From Gammaproteobacteria bacterium (GTDB lineage: Bacteria; Pseudomonadota; Gammaproteobacteria; Francisellales; CACEW01): a stretch of DNA of 64,000 nucleotides. The translations under genes were made by a program, and so were the position numbers. The stretch spans positions 1 through 64,000 of the forward strand of contig JAQSYQ010000006.1 of the NCBI GenBank assembly GCA_029256015.1, read 5' to 3'. The notes below the pieces were generated by a model that was given only the letters and a program-made list of their open reading frames with translations, made no database searches and was not told where the DNA came from. Positions 7,538 through 16,267 of this stretch are shown here, one piece after another (position 1 is the first letter of the stretch; each line of letters starts with the position of its first letter).

Positions 7538-8882
7538 AAGCAACTTGGCTAAATTATCAAATTATCCGAGATTGCGGGTATTGCTGATTATTTTAGGCTT
7601 AATATTGCTATTTATTATAGGGATGAATTTATTTAGTTCCGGGGATACTCCTAAGCCTGCTGCGCCTCCTTCGGCTATTAGTCCTATCAACACAAAAACT
7701 GCTCAGCCAGTAGCGTCAGTACAAAAGCAAAATTATGATAGCTTGGCAAACAAAGTGGATACTGCGACCACCCAGCAAGAAATTACTACCGGCAGAACGG
7801 TATTTTCAAATGTGTTTGGAGGTTCTACAGTCGCTGTTAGCCCTCAAGCTAGCCAGGCTAAACAAGCTGCTAGCTCTTCAAGCACAACTGCTGCCAATGG
7901 GGCGAGTAACGCTAATAATGCTAAAGACACTGCCTCTAAGCAAAGCCAGCCGGCAAATGCACGGGACCAAAATATTGCAATCAGCCCGGAGCAGGCAGCT
8001 CAAGAGCAATCTCAAAATAACAGGGTTGCAGCTTCAGCTCCAGCTGCGAGTAATTCCTATGCTAGCAATCAAGATTTAAGCTCTCAACAGGAATACCAGC
8101 AGCAACAGGAATTGCAACAAGAGCAGTACCAACAGCAACAAGCTGCCATGCAGCAACAGCAGGCTATTCAACAGTTGCAACAAAGTATGAGCTCCCAGCT
8201 TCAAGGTATGCAATCGGATTGGAAACTTCCTACCCAAAGTACAGTGGCTGGCTCTAATGGCGACAATTCTGGCGCCAGTTCTTCAGGAAGCGCTTCAGCA
8301 CCGCAAGGCCCAGTAGCCATTAAAGCAGGGACTATTATGTTTGCGGTGGTGCAAACGGCTCTTGATAGCGATCAACCCGGCACCCCTGTCATGGCAACCA
8401 TTGTTACAGGCCCCTATACTGGAGCTTTACTGCTAGGTAACTTTAAGTTGTCAGGGGAAAAGCTCGTTGTAACCTTTAATCAAATGTCATTAAAAAGCCA
8501 GCCCAGCACTGTTAATATTGGAACGGCTTATGCAATCGACTCGCAAACTGCTAATAACGCAGTGGAAACCAGTGTAGATAACCATTACTTGCTGCGTTAT
8601 GGCATGCTGTTTGCAGCAAGCTTCTTGCAAGGCTTTGGTAGCGCTTATCAAAACTATACCTATACTTGCCCTCCAGGAACATCAAGTTGTACCGTGATTA
8701 ACAGCAATGGTACGCCTAGCACTAGCGCTACGACACAGACTGCAATGTATCAAGGTTTCGGTCAGGTTGGTACCAATTTAGGTCAGGTTGCAGCCAGCCA
8801 GTTTAATACTCCGCCAACCGTTACCTTGGCTCAAGGAACGGGAATTGGGGTGCTGTTTATGAATGACGTTAGAATTCCCTAA
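7524..8882 (+). CDS. dotG: DotG/IcmE, unusually short VirB10-like channel protein
   Basis: A 452-residue inner-membrane protein spanning the periplasm. I chose the ATG at 7524 because GGAG lies 7 bases upstream; in-frame starts at 7491 and 7518 are less well placed. A transmembrane helix lies near residues 16-36. A low-complexity region follows, ending in a Gln-rich stretch (~190-230), and then a conserved VirB10/TrbI-like C-terminus (~265-452) with KAGTIMFAVVQTALDSDQPG and GTPSTSATTQTAMYQGFGQV. L. pneumophila DotG is about 1,050 residues because of a long middle of short tandem repeats, which is absent here. DotG forms the central channel with DotH and DotF. Confidence 0.93.
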   Translation: MQIVKSNLAKLSNYPRLRVLLIILGLILLFIIGMNLFSSGDTPKPAAPPSAISPINTKTAQPVASVQKQNYDSLANKVDTATTQQEITTGRTVFSNVFGGSTVAVSPQASQAKQAASSSSTTAANGASNANNAKDTASKQSQPANARDQNIAISPEQAAQEQSQNNRVAASAPAASNSYASNQDLSSQQEYQQQQELQQEQYQQQQAAMQQQQAIQQLQQSMSSQLQGMQSDWKLPTQSTVAGSNGDNSGASSSGSASAPQGPVAIKAGTIMFAVVQTALDSDQPGTPVMATIVTGPYTGALLLGNFKLSGEKLVVTFNQMSLKSQPSTVNIGTAYAIDSQTANNAVETSVDNHYLLRYGMLFAASFLQGFGSAYQNYTYTCPPGTSSCTVINSNGTPSTSATTQTAMYQGFGQVGTNLGQVAASQFNTPPTVTLAQGTGIGVLFMNDVRIP

Positions 8883-8897
8883 ATATAAGGTGTGGTT

Positions 8898-9836
8898 ATG
8901 AAAGATGAAGATAATTTTAACTTTGATGATGAGTTTGAAAGCTCAGCAGAGGAAAGCCCAAAGGGGCTAGAGGATGCAGATGACTCAGAAGTGATTCCAG
9001 GAAGTGAATTTGGAACAGAAGATTCTGAAGAGTCATTAGATGAGCTGCCTCAAAAATCTTCTTCAGGCTTAGTCGGTTTTATCAAATCAAACTGGCTGTT
9101 TATCCTATTAGGGGTTGCAGCGGCTGGAGTGGCTGGATATCTGACCTATGGTATTTTATTTCCCGCGCCTGCTCCACAAAAGCCAGCAGCAGCTCAGACT
9201 GAACAAGCTCAAGGATTTGGCCTAAAACCAGTGGTACCTGAACCTACTAGCAAGCCAGCGACTAGCCCAAGCCAGCCAGCGGCATCTGCGACCCCTGCTC
9301 AAGTGTCGACAGCAGCAAGTGCAAACCCTATGCCGGCAGCTGCGCCCGCTACCATCACCATGACTCAGCAAGATATGAAAACCTTAATGCAAGGTTTTGC
9401 CAAAGTGGTGAATGAGAGCTCACAGAATATTTACAATCAAATGCAGAACTTACAAGTTTTAGTTCAAGATGTAGGGCAGGCTTCTTTAGCTCAGCAAAAA
9501 CAAACAGCACAAGTCGCTGTGGCCTTAAATAATATGCAACAAAGCATGCAGGCATTAGCAGCTAGCCTCAACACTTATAACAAGAACATGCAAGTAATTG
9601 GGCAGCAACTGGGTAGAACTCAGCAACAGCTAGCGCTGTTATTAGCCGAGCAGTCCGCTACAGTACAGAAATTAACTTTAAGAGCGGTAGTGCCAGGAAG
9701 AGCATGGCTAGTTGATGATCAAGGGAATACCACTACTGTTACTGTGGGAACACAGCTTCCTAATTATGGTACTGTCGTTAATATTGATAGCGGCAAAGGG
9801 GAAGTTATCATGAGTACAGGGTATGTATTCAAGTAA
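8898..9836 (+). CDS. dotF: DotF/IcmG, inner-membrane Dot/Icm component
   Basis: A 312-residue bitopic membrane protein. The ATG at 8898 follows TAAGG at 7 bases; a GTG six bases earlier is in frame but has no site. The order is a strongly acidic cytoplasmic tail (residues 1-55), one transmembrane helix (~62-88, NWLFILLGVAAAGVAGYLTY), a Pro/Ala linker, a Gln-rich coiled coil (~155-255), and a small C-terminal domain with RAVVPGRAWLVDDQGNTTTV. DotF is linked to the DotG/DotH core and binds effectors in Legionella. In L. pneumophila dotE and dotP follow; here dotO follows directly. Confidence 0.9.
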   Translation: MKDEDNFNFDDEFESSAEESPKGLEDADDSEVIPGSEFGTEDSEESLDELPQKSSSGLVGFIKSNWLFILLGVAAAGVAGYLTYGILFPAPAPQKPAAAQTEQAQGFGLKPVVPEPTSKPATSPSQPAASATPAQVSTAASANPMPAAAPATITMTQQDMKTLMQGFAKVVNESSQNIYNQMQNLQVLVQDVGQASLAQQKQTAQVAVALNNMQQSMQALAASLNTYNKNMQVIGQQLGRTQQQLALLLAEQSATVQKLTLRAVVPGRAWLVDDQGNTTTVTVGTQLPNYGTVVNIDSGKGEVIMSTGYVFK

Positions 9837-9872
9837 GGAACAAGTTAATATTGATTGCTGAAAGGACGTGTA

Positions 9873-12800
9873 ATGTCATTTGTTGATAGCCTATATGATG
9901 GAGTAGACAGCTTATTTGCCTGGCTGAGTACGGCATTTAAACAAAATGCTTTGTCCTATTGCGACCTCGAATCGGCAGATAGCAAACACTCTTTGGTAAC
10001 CAAAGACGGCTCACTGATTTCCATCATTAAGCTTTCTGGCTATAAACGTTTCGTGGGTGCCAATGAGTTTGCCTATATCTGTGAACGGGTGACTGAGACT
10101 TTTCAGCCGGCTTTATCTTCCGGCGGGCATCATGTGCAATTTTTCTTTTCGTATAATAAAGCCACAGTAAGTAAAACCATTGATGATGCATTAACTCCAG
10201 CTAAAAGAACTGCCAAAAGATTAGAGCTTAGCATTGATGATATTTTTGCTTCTAGAATCAAAACCTTATCGGATTATTGTGGAGATGAAGAGTGCTTTAT
10301 CGCTTTGTGGACCACTCAAGAGACCATTGAAAAAACTCATCTAAAAAGGCTGCTCAAACAAAGAGCAGAAAGACTTAAAAATCAGAAGCTGCCTAAAATG
10401 TCTGGGGCCGCTAACTTTTTATCCGTTTTGGCCGAACTGAGAAATAGTCATGAGTCTTTTGTAAGCTCAGTGCTTGAAGATTTGCAACATGCCGGATTTT
10501 ATTTAAATCTGCTTGATGTGCATAAAGCATCCTACTATATCCGCAAAAGCATAGACCCGCTTTATACCGACTCAAACTGGCAGCCCCATTTGCCGGGAGA
10601 TAGGCTGCCATTGCGTTTAAAAGGCCAAGTTCCCAAAGATATTTCATCCTTACTATGGCCTCCATTAGATTGGCAGCTTATGCCAAGAAGTGGGGAAAAC
10701 CTTTCAATGAAATATGCCCAAATTGGCGATCTTATTTACGCTCCCATGTTTGTTGAGCTGTTTCCCAAAGAAATTAAATACTTTTACGAGCTGTTTAGAC
10801 GTTTATTGCCTTCCGATCTGCCCTGGCGCATTTCCTATTTTATGGGGGCTGATGGCATTAAGATTACACAAAGTAAAAACGTTTTGGCTCAAGTTTTGTC
10901 CTTTGCTTCAAGCAATAACAAGTTGATTGCCGATGCGCATAAACTGCTTAAAAATTTGCATGAGAGAAGCGATGACCCAGTTATCAAACTCTATGTTTGC
11001 TTAGCAACCTGGGCTCCTGCCGGGAAAATGGACTTATTAAAAGAAAGAGCAGCAAAACTCTATAAGGCGGTACAAAGTTGGGGTAACTGTGAAGTAGGAG
11101 AAATCACAGGGGACGCGTTTGCATCGACTGTCTCCAGTGCTTTGGCTTTCACAAAAAATATAGTGAGCAACGCTTCTGCGGCCCCTTTGTCTGATGCAAT
11201 TTACATGCTGCCTATAGTACGTCCTGCTTCTCCTTGGCAGGCAGGGGCTTTGCTGTTTAGGACTCCTGATGGAAAAGTATGGCCCTATCAACCGGGTTCA
11301 ACTCACCAGGTAAGCTGGATAGACATTGTTTATGCTCGTTCCGGTTCGGGTAAGTCTGTATTGCTGAATACCTTAAACTTAGGCCTATGTCTGTTAGGGG
11401 GCTTGTCTCGTTTGCCTCGTATTTCCATAGTGGATATCGGCCCATCGAGTAAAGGTTTTATTTCCTTATTGAGGGAAGGCTTGCCTGCTAACAAGAAGCA
11501 TGAAGTGGTTTATCATCGTTTAACTCTGGAAGAGCGGGATGCCATCAATCCTTTTGATACCCAAGTGGGAGCACGTTATCCTACCAGAATGCATCGCTCA
11601 TTTTTAATTAACTTTATCAGTTTGCTTTTGGTTGAAAGTGTTGAAGACAGGCCGCCTGAGGGAATGTCCAGCATGATCAGCATGATTATCGATGAGACTT
11701 ATAAGCGATTTGGCGACTTGGAGCAGCCTAAAGTTTACGTTAGGTTTAGCGATGAGGAAATTGAAAAAGCCCTTGAACATATTCATGTGAAATCCGAAAC
11801 GGCACAAATTACTTGGTGGCAAGTTGCCGATGCTTTATATGAAGCGGGTGAGAGACATTTAGCTTTAAGAGCACAGCGTTATGCGATGCCAACGATTGCT
11901 GATACGGTTTCAATTGCTTATACCAATACCATTAAAGACTTATTCGCTGAAGTTAAAACCCCTACCAACGAGGGTTATATCGATGCTTATGCGAGAATTA
12001 TCTCGGGAGTTATCAGAAATCTCCCTACATTGACCTGCATTACCCGCCTGGATCTTGAAGATACTCGAGTCGTAGCTCTTGATTTAGATGAAGTGGCAAA
12101 ATCTGGTAGCAGCTCAGCTGAGAAGCAAACTGCGGTTATGTACATGTTGGCAAGACACATATTGGCTAAAGATTTCTTCTTAAATGCAGATGAAGTCGAG
12201 AAAATGCCGCCTCAATATCACGAGTTTCATAAGTCTCGAATTAAAGAGATTATGGAAGAGCCAAAAAGGATTGTATTTGATGAGTTTCACCGGACTTCAA
12301 AAAGTCCCGTCATTAGAGACCAGGTTGTACAGGATATGCGTGAAGGACGGAAATGGAAAATCCATATTGCGCTGTCTAGCCAATCCTTAAAAGACTTTGA
12401 TGAACTGATGGTAGAGTTTGCCACCTCTGTATTTATTTTAGATTCCGGTTCATCGATGTCGATTGACGCTACGTGTAAAACCTTTGGTTTAACCGATACC
12501 GAAAGGGTCGCCTTGTCTAACCGAGTACACGGGCCAAGCTCGGAAGGTGCTACCTTTATTGCTCAGTTTGTTACCAAAAGAGGCATGAACACCCAGCTTC
12601 TAACCAGCACCATCAGTCCGGTGGAGCTTTGGGCGTTTAATACCACCACAGAAGATGTATCGATAAGAGAAGCTTTATATAAGACAATTGGCCCAGTAAA
12701 TGCAAGAAAGTTGCTGGCTGATGCCTTCCCTAAAGGTTCTGCTACCGAAGAGATTGAAACTGAGCTTAAAGCTGACCCCACGATTACCATAGGTCAAATA

Positions 12801-12893
12801 TGTGATCGGATTGTAGCTGAGCTAACTACGCATTATAAGAAACAGCAAAAAAGGCTGGATCTAGAAAATTTTGATGGTGAAGGGCTATTATGA
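9873..12893 (+). CDS. dotO: DotO/IcmB, VirB4-like ATPase of Dot/Icm
   Basis: A 1,006-residue AAA+ ATPase, close to the 1,009 of L. pneumophila DotO. The ATG at 9873 has AAAGGA 6 bases upstream; an upstream TTG at 9855 is less likely. The N-terminal half is the VirB4-type assembly domain. Walker A is ARSGSGKSVLLNTL (Lys ~494) and Walker B is RIVFDEFHR (Asp-Glu ~803-804), followed by SSQSLKDFDELM. DotO hexamers stack on DotB at the cytoplasmic face and energise assembly and export. The stop overlaps the dotM start (ATGA). Confidence 0.96.
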   Translation: MSFVDSLYDGVDSLFAWLSTAFKQNALSYCDLESADSKHSLVTKDGSLISIIKLSGYKRFVGANEFAYICERVTETFQPALSSGGHHVQFFFSYNKATVSKTIDDALTPAKRTAKRLELSIDDIFASRIKTLSDYCGDEECFIALWTTQETIEKTHLKRLLKQRAERLKNQKLPKMSGAANFLSVLAELRNSHESFVSSVLEDLQHAGFYLNLLDVHKASYYIRKSIDPLYTDSNWQPHLPGDRLPLRLKGQVPKDISSLLWPPLDWQLMPRSGENLSMKYAQIGDLIYAPMFVELFPKEIKYFYELFRRLLPSDLPWRISYFMGADGIKITQSKNVLAQVLSFASSNNKLIADAHKLLKNLHERSDDPVIKLYVCLATWAPAGKMDLLKERAAKLYKAVQSWGNCEVGEITGDAFASTVSSALAFTKNIVSNASAAPLSDAIYMLPIVRPASPWQAGALLFRTPDGKVWPYQPGSTHQVSWIDIVYARSGSGKSVLLNTLNLGLCLLGGLSRLPRISIVDIGPSSKGFISLLREGLPANKKHEVVYHRLTLEERDAINPFDTQVGARYPTRMHRSFLINFISLLLVESVEDRPPEGMSSMISMIIDETYKRFGDLEQPKVYVRFSDEEIEKALEHIHVKSETAQITWWQVADALYEAGERHLALRAQRYAMPTIADTVSIAYTNTIKDLFAEVKTPTNEGYIDAYARIISGVIRNLPTLTCITRLDLEDTRVVALDLDEVAKSGSSSAEKQTAVMYMLARHILAKDFFLNADEVEKMPPQYHEFHKSRIKEIMEEPKRIVFDEFHRTSKSPVIRDQVVQDMREGRKWKIHIALSSQSLKDFDELMVEFATSVFILDSGSSMSIDATCKTFGLTDTERVALSNRVHGPSSEGATFIAQFVTKRGMNTQLLTSTISPVELWAFNTTTEDVSIREALYKTIGPVNARKLLADAFPKGSATEEIETELKADPTITIGQICDRIVAELTTHYKKQQKRLDLENFDGEGLL

Positions 12894-13981
12894 ATGGAGC
12901 GCCAAAGACTGAAGGCACTGAAATGGATATCCTGCTCTTAGCAGGGGCCGTTTTTGCAATAGCTGCCATAATATTATTTTTGTTCAGAGTTCAAATCTTA
13001 ACTTTTCTGTTATGGATCAAATATTATGAGCTAAGTGCTATTAGCTTTTTTGTGCCTGATCGGGTTTATCTAGGCCTTGAAAACTGGGTGAAAATGACTC
13101 CGGTGCAAAGGGTCAGTTATGATCAGCTTATGCTGCTCTCATCAGAAATTGGAGAGACCCTTAAATATCCTTGTCTAGGGATTACTCTTTTTCTCGCTGC
13201 CATTTTGGCCTGGTTTCACCCTAAAAACTCATTCAATAATATTGAAAACATGGCGAGTTTAAAAGATAAACTGCGTAAAGATTTCCCTAGCGTGCAAGTC
13301 GTTATGGGCTGGGACTTAGCTAAAGAAAACATCGAAGATGGGCTTTGGGCAATGGCCCAAACTCCAATCGAATTTGGCAAAAAACATCATTTACTCTATC
13401 GTAATCCGGAAACTCAAATGGTAATGGTTGACCGGATTAGGGCTAAGGTCCTGTTTTGCCAGCAATTAGGCCCTCTTTGGCCAGGTTTAGAGAACTTGCC
13501 ACCTTATCAAAAAGCTTTGTTTGCAGCCCTTGCTGCCTTTATTAATTATGATCGTGATGAAGCAGAGAAGTTTTTAGCCAATGTCGAGCGTTCTGTCACA
13601 AAAACCAAGCTTAAAAAACGAGATTTCGATTTTTCAGGAGCAGGGCCTTTACTTAAAAAATATGCTAATAGCCCAGACGTACAAGGTATTTTAAAAAATC
13701 ATGCCTATCTCCATACCGTTTTTATTGAAATGCTAGCAACTGCTCGTCGAAGCGGTATTGTTGCAAACTCGAGTTATTTGTGGCTAAAACCGGTTGACCG
13801 ACCTTTATGGTATGCCTTGAATAATCTTGGCAGAAAAGCCGTTTTCGTTGAAATGGCCTCAGCACATGCCCACTGGTTGGCAGAAAAAAAACTTGGTTTT
13901 GCTTTGACTGAGCCGATGATAGATGAGGCAATTCATGGCCTTGAAGAAGCAGTTAAAATCCGAGTAGTGAGAGAGATTTAA
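12890..13981 (+). CDS. dotM: DotM/IcmP, coupling-complex membrane protein
   Basis: A 363-residue protein with two N-terminal transmembrane helices (~residues 14-35 and ~84-104) and a large cytoplasmic domain. The conserved DotM features are visible: IEFGKKHHLLYRNPETQMVM, AKVLFCQQLGPLWPG, HAYLHTVFIEMLATARRSGI and WLKPVDRPLWYALNNLGRK. DotM sits with DotL and DotN in the type IV coupling complex and binds acidic E-block signals in Legionella. It overlaps dotO by 4 bases and dotN by 1, so translation is probably coupled. In L. pneumophila dotM is next to dotL, far from dotO, so the order here is rearranged. Confidence 0.94.
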   Translation: MNGAPKTEGTEMDILLLAGAVFAIAAIILFLFRVQILTFLLWIKYYELSAISFFVPDRVYLGLENWVKMTPVQRVSYDQLMLLSSEIGETLKYPCLGITLFLAAILAWFHPKNSFNNIENMASLKDKLRKDFPSVQVVMGWDLAKENIEDGLWAMAQTPIEFGKKHHLLYRNPETQMVMVDRIRAKVLFCQQLGPLWPGLENLPPYQKALFAALAAFINYDRDEAEKFLANVERSVTKTKLKKRDFDFSGAGPLLKKYANSPDVQGILKNHAYLHTVFIEMLATARRSGIVANSSYLWLKPVDRPLWYALNNLGRKAVFVEMASAHAHWLAEKKLGFALTEPMIDEAIHGLEEAVKIRVVREI

Positions 13982-14580
13982 TGAAATTGCTATTACAAGG
14001 TAAAACCAACAATTGGGAAAGGTTTAAACAGCGTAAGCAAAATGAAACTTTCCGAAAAATCCGAGCAGATATTGTGCAGCGTGATAAGCATCGTTGTCAG
14101 TTTTGCGGATATAAGACGGCTTTACTTGAGATTATCAATGCTGATAACAATTATAGTAATAACAAAAAATCTAACTTAATTTCTTCCTGTACACTCTGTG
14201 CAAAATGCACATTGCTTGATTCCTATAGCTTAGATTACTCGGGAAACGATAAGATTATCTATTTGCCGGAGATTACTCAGGAGCAGCTCAATCAGCTATG
14301 CCGAGTGCTTTTTTGTCAAACTGCTGGCAATGAAAACGGTGAGGTGGCCTATAACGCTAAAATGGTTTTGGCTCAATTACAAGATCGGGCAAATTGGTTA
14401 GATCAAAAAACAGGTTGCCAGCTTAGTCAACCCGCTTTATATTTGCATTACTTGCATAGCGCTAATAAAGACCCTAATTTAATTGCTAAATTACGCTGGC
14501 TGCCTGATATAGAAAGCTATAAAGATGCCATCCCAACTTGGCAAAATGAATTAAGCGGAGTGGTAGCAGAAGCAGATTAA
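13981..14580 (+). CDS. dotN: DotN/IcmJ, zinc-binding coupling-complex subunit
   Basis: A 199-residue cytoplasmic protein starting in the TAATG overlap with dotM. The zinc site is visible as C39-x2-C42 (RCQFCGYK) with Cys at 70, 73 and 76 (SSCTLCAKC), an HNH-like ribbon typical of DotN. The C-terminal LRWLPDIESYKDAIPTW is conserved in DotN as I recall the family. DotN binds the DotL C-terminal region. Length is close to the Legionella protein. It is the last gene of the dot block; the next gene starts 43 bases on with its own AGGAGAAATGAA site. Confidence 0.94.
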   Translation: MKLLLQGKTNNWERFKQRKQNETFRKIRADIVQRDKHRCQFCGYKTALLEIINADNNYSNNKKSNLISSCTLCAKCTLLDSYSLDYSGNDKIIYLPEITQEQLNQLCRVLFCQTAGNENGEVAYNAKMVLAQLQDRANWLDQKTGCQLSQPALYLHYLHSANKDPNLIAKLRWLPDIESYKDAIPTWQNELSGVVAEAD

Positions 14581-14622
14581 GGGTAGACTAAGTTTTAATT
14601 AAGCTTCTTTAGGAGAAATGAA

Positions 14623-15180
14623 ATGGCAGAAACTGCCTCAAACATGTTGCCTCTAGGCACTAAAGCCCCCGATTTTGATTTATTAGATGTCATTTCAGGC
14701 AGGAAGCTAAGCTTACAAAGTTTAAAGTCAGAAAAAGCTACCGTGGTGATGTTTATCTGTAATCACTGCCCTTATGTTATTCACATTCAGGCCGCTTTGG
14801 TGAAATTGGCCAAAGAGTTTATTGAAAAAGGCATTGCCTTTATTGCAATCAGTTCCAATGATATTGAGCAATATCCTGCCGATGCTCCTGATAAAATGAA
14901 GGTCATTGCTAAACGCTGGGGCTTTCCTTTCCCTTATTTGTATGACGAGACTCAGGAAGTGGCCCAAGCTTATCAGGCTGCCTGCACTCCAGATTTCTAT
15001 GTTTTTGATGCCAGTATGAAGTGTGTCTATCGAGGAAGGTTTGACGGCTCAACTCCTGGTAATGATATTTCTGTGACAGGCGAGGATTTGCGAGAGGCCT
15101 TGGAGTCTATTTTAAACAATCAGAGGTTGATGTTGGCCCAAATTCCCTCTCTCGGCTGCAATATCAAATGGCGCCAATAG
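14623..15180 (+). CDS. Thioredoxin/AhpC-TSA family redoxin
   Basis: A 185-residue cytosolic thioredoxin-fold protein of the redoxin family often annotated as thioredoxin family protein or peroxiredoxin-like. The active-site region is FICNHCPYVIHIQ (Cys ~47 and ~50), followed by FIAISSNDIEQYPADAPDKM. The family's C-terminal SLGCNIKWR is present. It may act as a thiol peroxidase or reductase; the exact substrate is not known for the family. The stop codon TAG is the first three bases of a long palindrome. Confidence 0.88.
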   Translation: MAETASNMLPLGTKAPDFDLLDVISGRKLSLQSLKSEKATVVMFICNHCPYVIHIQAALVKLAKEFIEKGIAFIAISSNDIEQYPADAPDKMKVIAKRWGFPFPYLYDETQEVAQAYQAACTPDFYVFDASMKCVYRGRFDGSTPGNDISVTGEDLREALESILNNQRLMLAQIPSLGCNIKWRQ

Positions 15181-15295
15181 CTTTACTAATGGGCAATATC
15201 TTTGTTAAAACTTCGTCTCGCAGATCGTTACATAGTACCGATATGCGCCTCCTGCTCGCTCGTTTTGCCTCGATATTGCCTCATTATTAAAGCTA
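15178..15295. repeat. Long imperfect palindrome starting at the redoxin stop codon (family P, copy 2)
   Basis: The left arm TAGCTTTACTAATGGGCAAT and right arm ATTGCCTCATTATTAAAGCT pair over about 23 bases. Inside, CGCAGATCG and CGATATGCG form a second stem around TTACATAGTAC. The sequence TAATGGGCAAT also starts the copy next to the arnT-like gene. The first three bases are the stop codon of the redoxin gene. Confidence 0.78.
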
Positions 15296-15340
15296 TGGCA
15301 CTGTATAATTAAGCCACTCAAATAAAAATAAGGGGAAGCT

Positions 15341-15661
15341 ATGAGTGATAATTGTATTTTCTGCAAAATAGTAAAAGGCGAGATCCCATCTAAAAAAGTC
15401 TATGAAGATGAATTGTTTATGGCTTTTTATGACCTTTATCCTAAAGCTAAAACTCATGTTTTGGTGATTCCCAAGCAGCATATTGAAAGCCTCGCTCATT
15501 TATCCTCCCAAGATGCTGAATTAATGGGCAAATTAACCACACTGCTGCCTAAACTGGCAAAAGAGCTAGGCTTGCATGACGGCTTTCGCACTATAGTCAA
15601 CACCGGAGCAGGTGGAGGCCAGGAAGTGCCTCATTTGCATTATCATATATTAGCTGGCTGA
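15341..15661 (+). CDS. HIT-family nucleotide hydrolase (HinT/YcfF-like)
   Basis: A 106-residue histidine-triad protein. It has the N-terminal zinc-finger-like CIFCKIVKGEIPS start, the conserved FYDLYPKAKTHVLVIPKQHI stretch, and the catalytic triad HLHYHILAG at the very C-terminus. HinT-type enzymes hydrolyse AMP-lysine-like phosphoramidates. AGGGGAAGCT precedes the ATG. It stands alone between two + strand genes. Confidence 0.93.
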   Translation: MSDNCIFCKIVKGEIPSKKVYEDELFMAFYDLYPKAKTHVLVIPKQHIESLAHLSSQDAELMGKLTTLLPKLAKELGLHDGFRTIVNTGAGGGQEVPHLHYHILAG

Positions 15662-15789
15662 ACCGCTATTATTTTGGTTTTTTGATACTGCTTCCATATC
15701 TGCACTATACTTCTTCTGATAAATCAATTGGATTGATACCGCTAATTCCAGGTGTTAATATAGCCTTTTTGCAGTAAGGGAAGCTTATT

Positions 15790-16266
15790 ATGCAACGCGT
15801 GCCAATGACTAAAACAGGCTTTGAAAAGGCCACCGCTGAATTGAATGAGTTAAAAACGGTCACTAGGCCCAAAGTCATTGCGGCTATTGCTGAGGCCCGT
15901 GCCCATGGGGATTTAAAAGAAAACGCGGAGTACCATGCTGCTCGTGAACAGCAAAGCTTTGTTGAAGGCCGCATTGCAGAATTAGAATCCAAGCTAAGCA
16001 ATGCTCAGGTTATCGACGTCACTCAAATGCCTAACACCGGCAAGGTGATTTTTGGAACAACCGTCACTTTAATGGACCTTGATACCGAAGCCGAGGTGAA
16101 GTATCAGATTGTGGGCGATGATGAGGCAGATATCAAAGCAGGTAAAATTTCAGTTAACTCACCTATTGCTCGAGGTCTTGTGGGCAAAGAAGAGGGCCAA
16201 TCGGTGGTAGTGAAAACCCCAAAAGGTGAAGCTGAGTATGAAATTGTCTCGGTCCAATATATTTGA
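15790..16266 (+). CDS. greA: Transcript cleavage factor GreA
   Basis: A 158-residue factor that enters the RNA polymerase secondary channel and stimulates cleavage of backtracked RNA. The N-terminal coiled coil bears the acidic tip [18 protein letters not shown], whose Asp and Glu coordinate magnesium. The C-terminal FKBP-like domain contains [13 protein letters not shown]. Length equals the E. coli protein. AAGGGAAGC precedes the start. The following lipoprotein gene starts one base after its stop, so the two are probably co-transcribed. Confidence 0.96.
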   Translation: MQRVPMTKTGFEKATAELNELKTVTRPKVIAAIAEARAHGDLKENAEYHAAREQQSFVEGRIAELESKLSNAQVIDVTQMPNTGKVIFGTTVTLMDLDTEAEVKYQIVGDDEADIKAGKISVNSPIARGLVGKEEGQSVVVKTPKGEAEYEIVSVQYI

Positions 16267-16267
16267 G

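Noticed and set aside
8085..8190. CAG/CAA-rich tract in dotG as a possible microsatellite
   Set aside because: The codons are mixed CAA, CAG and GAG without a fixed unit, so it is a Gln-rich linker and not a clean slippage tract.
16226..16267. Upstream start for the COG3014-like lipoprotein inside greA
   Set aside because: It puts extra residues before the lipoprotein signal; ATG 16268 gives a normal one.
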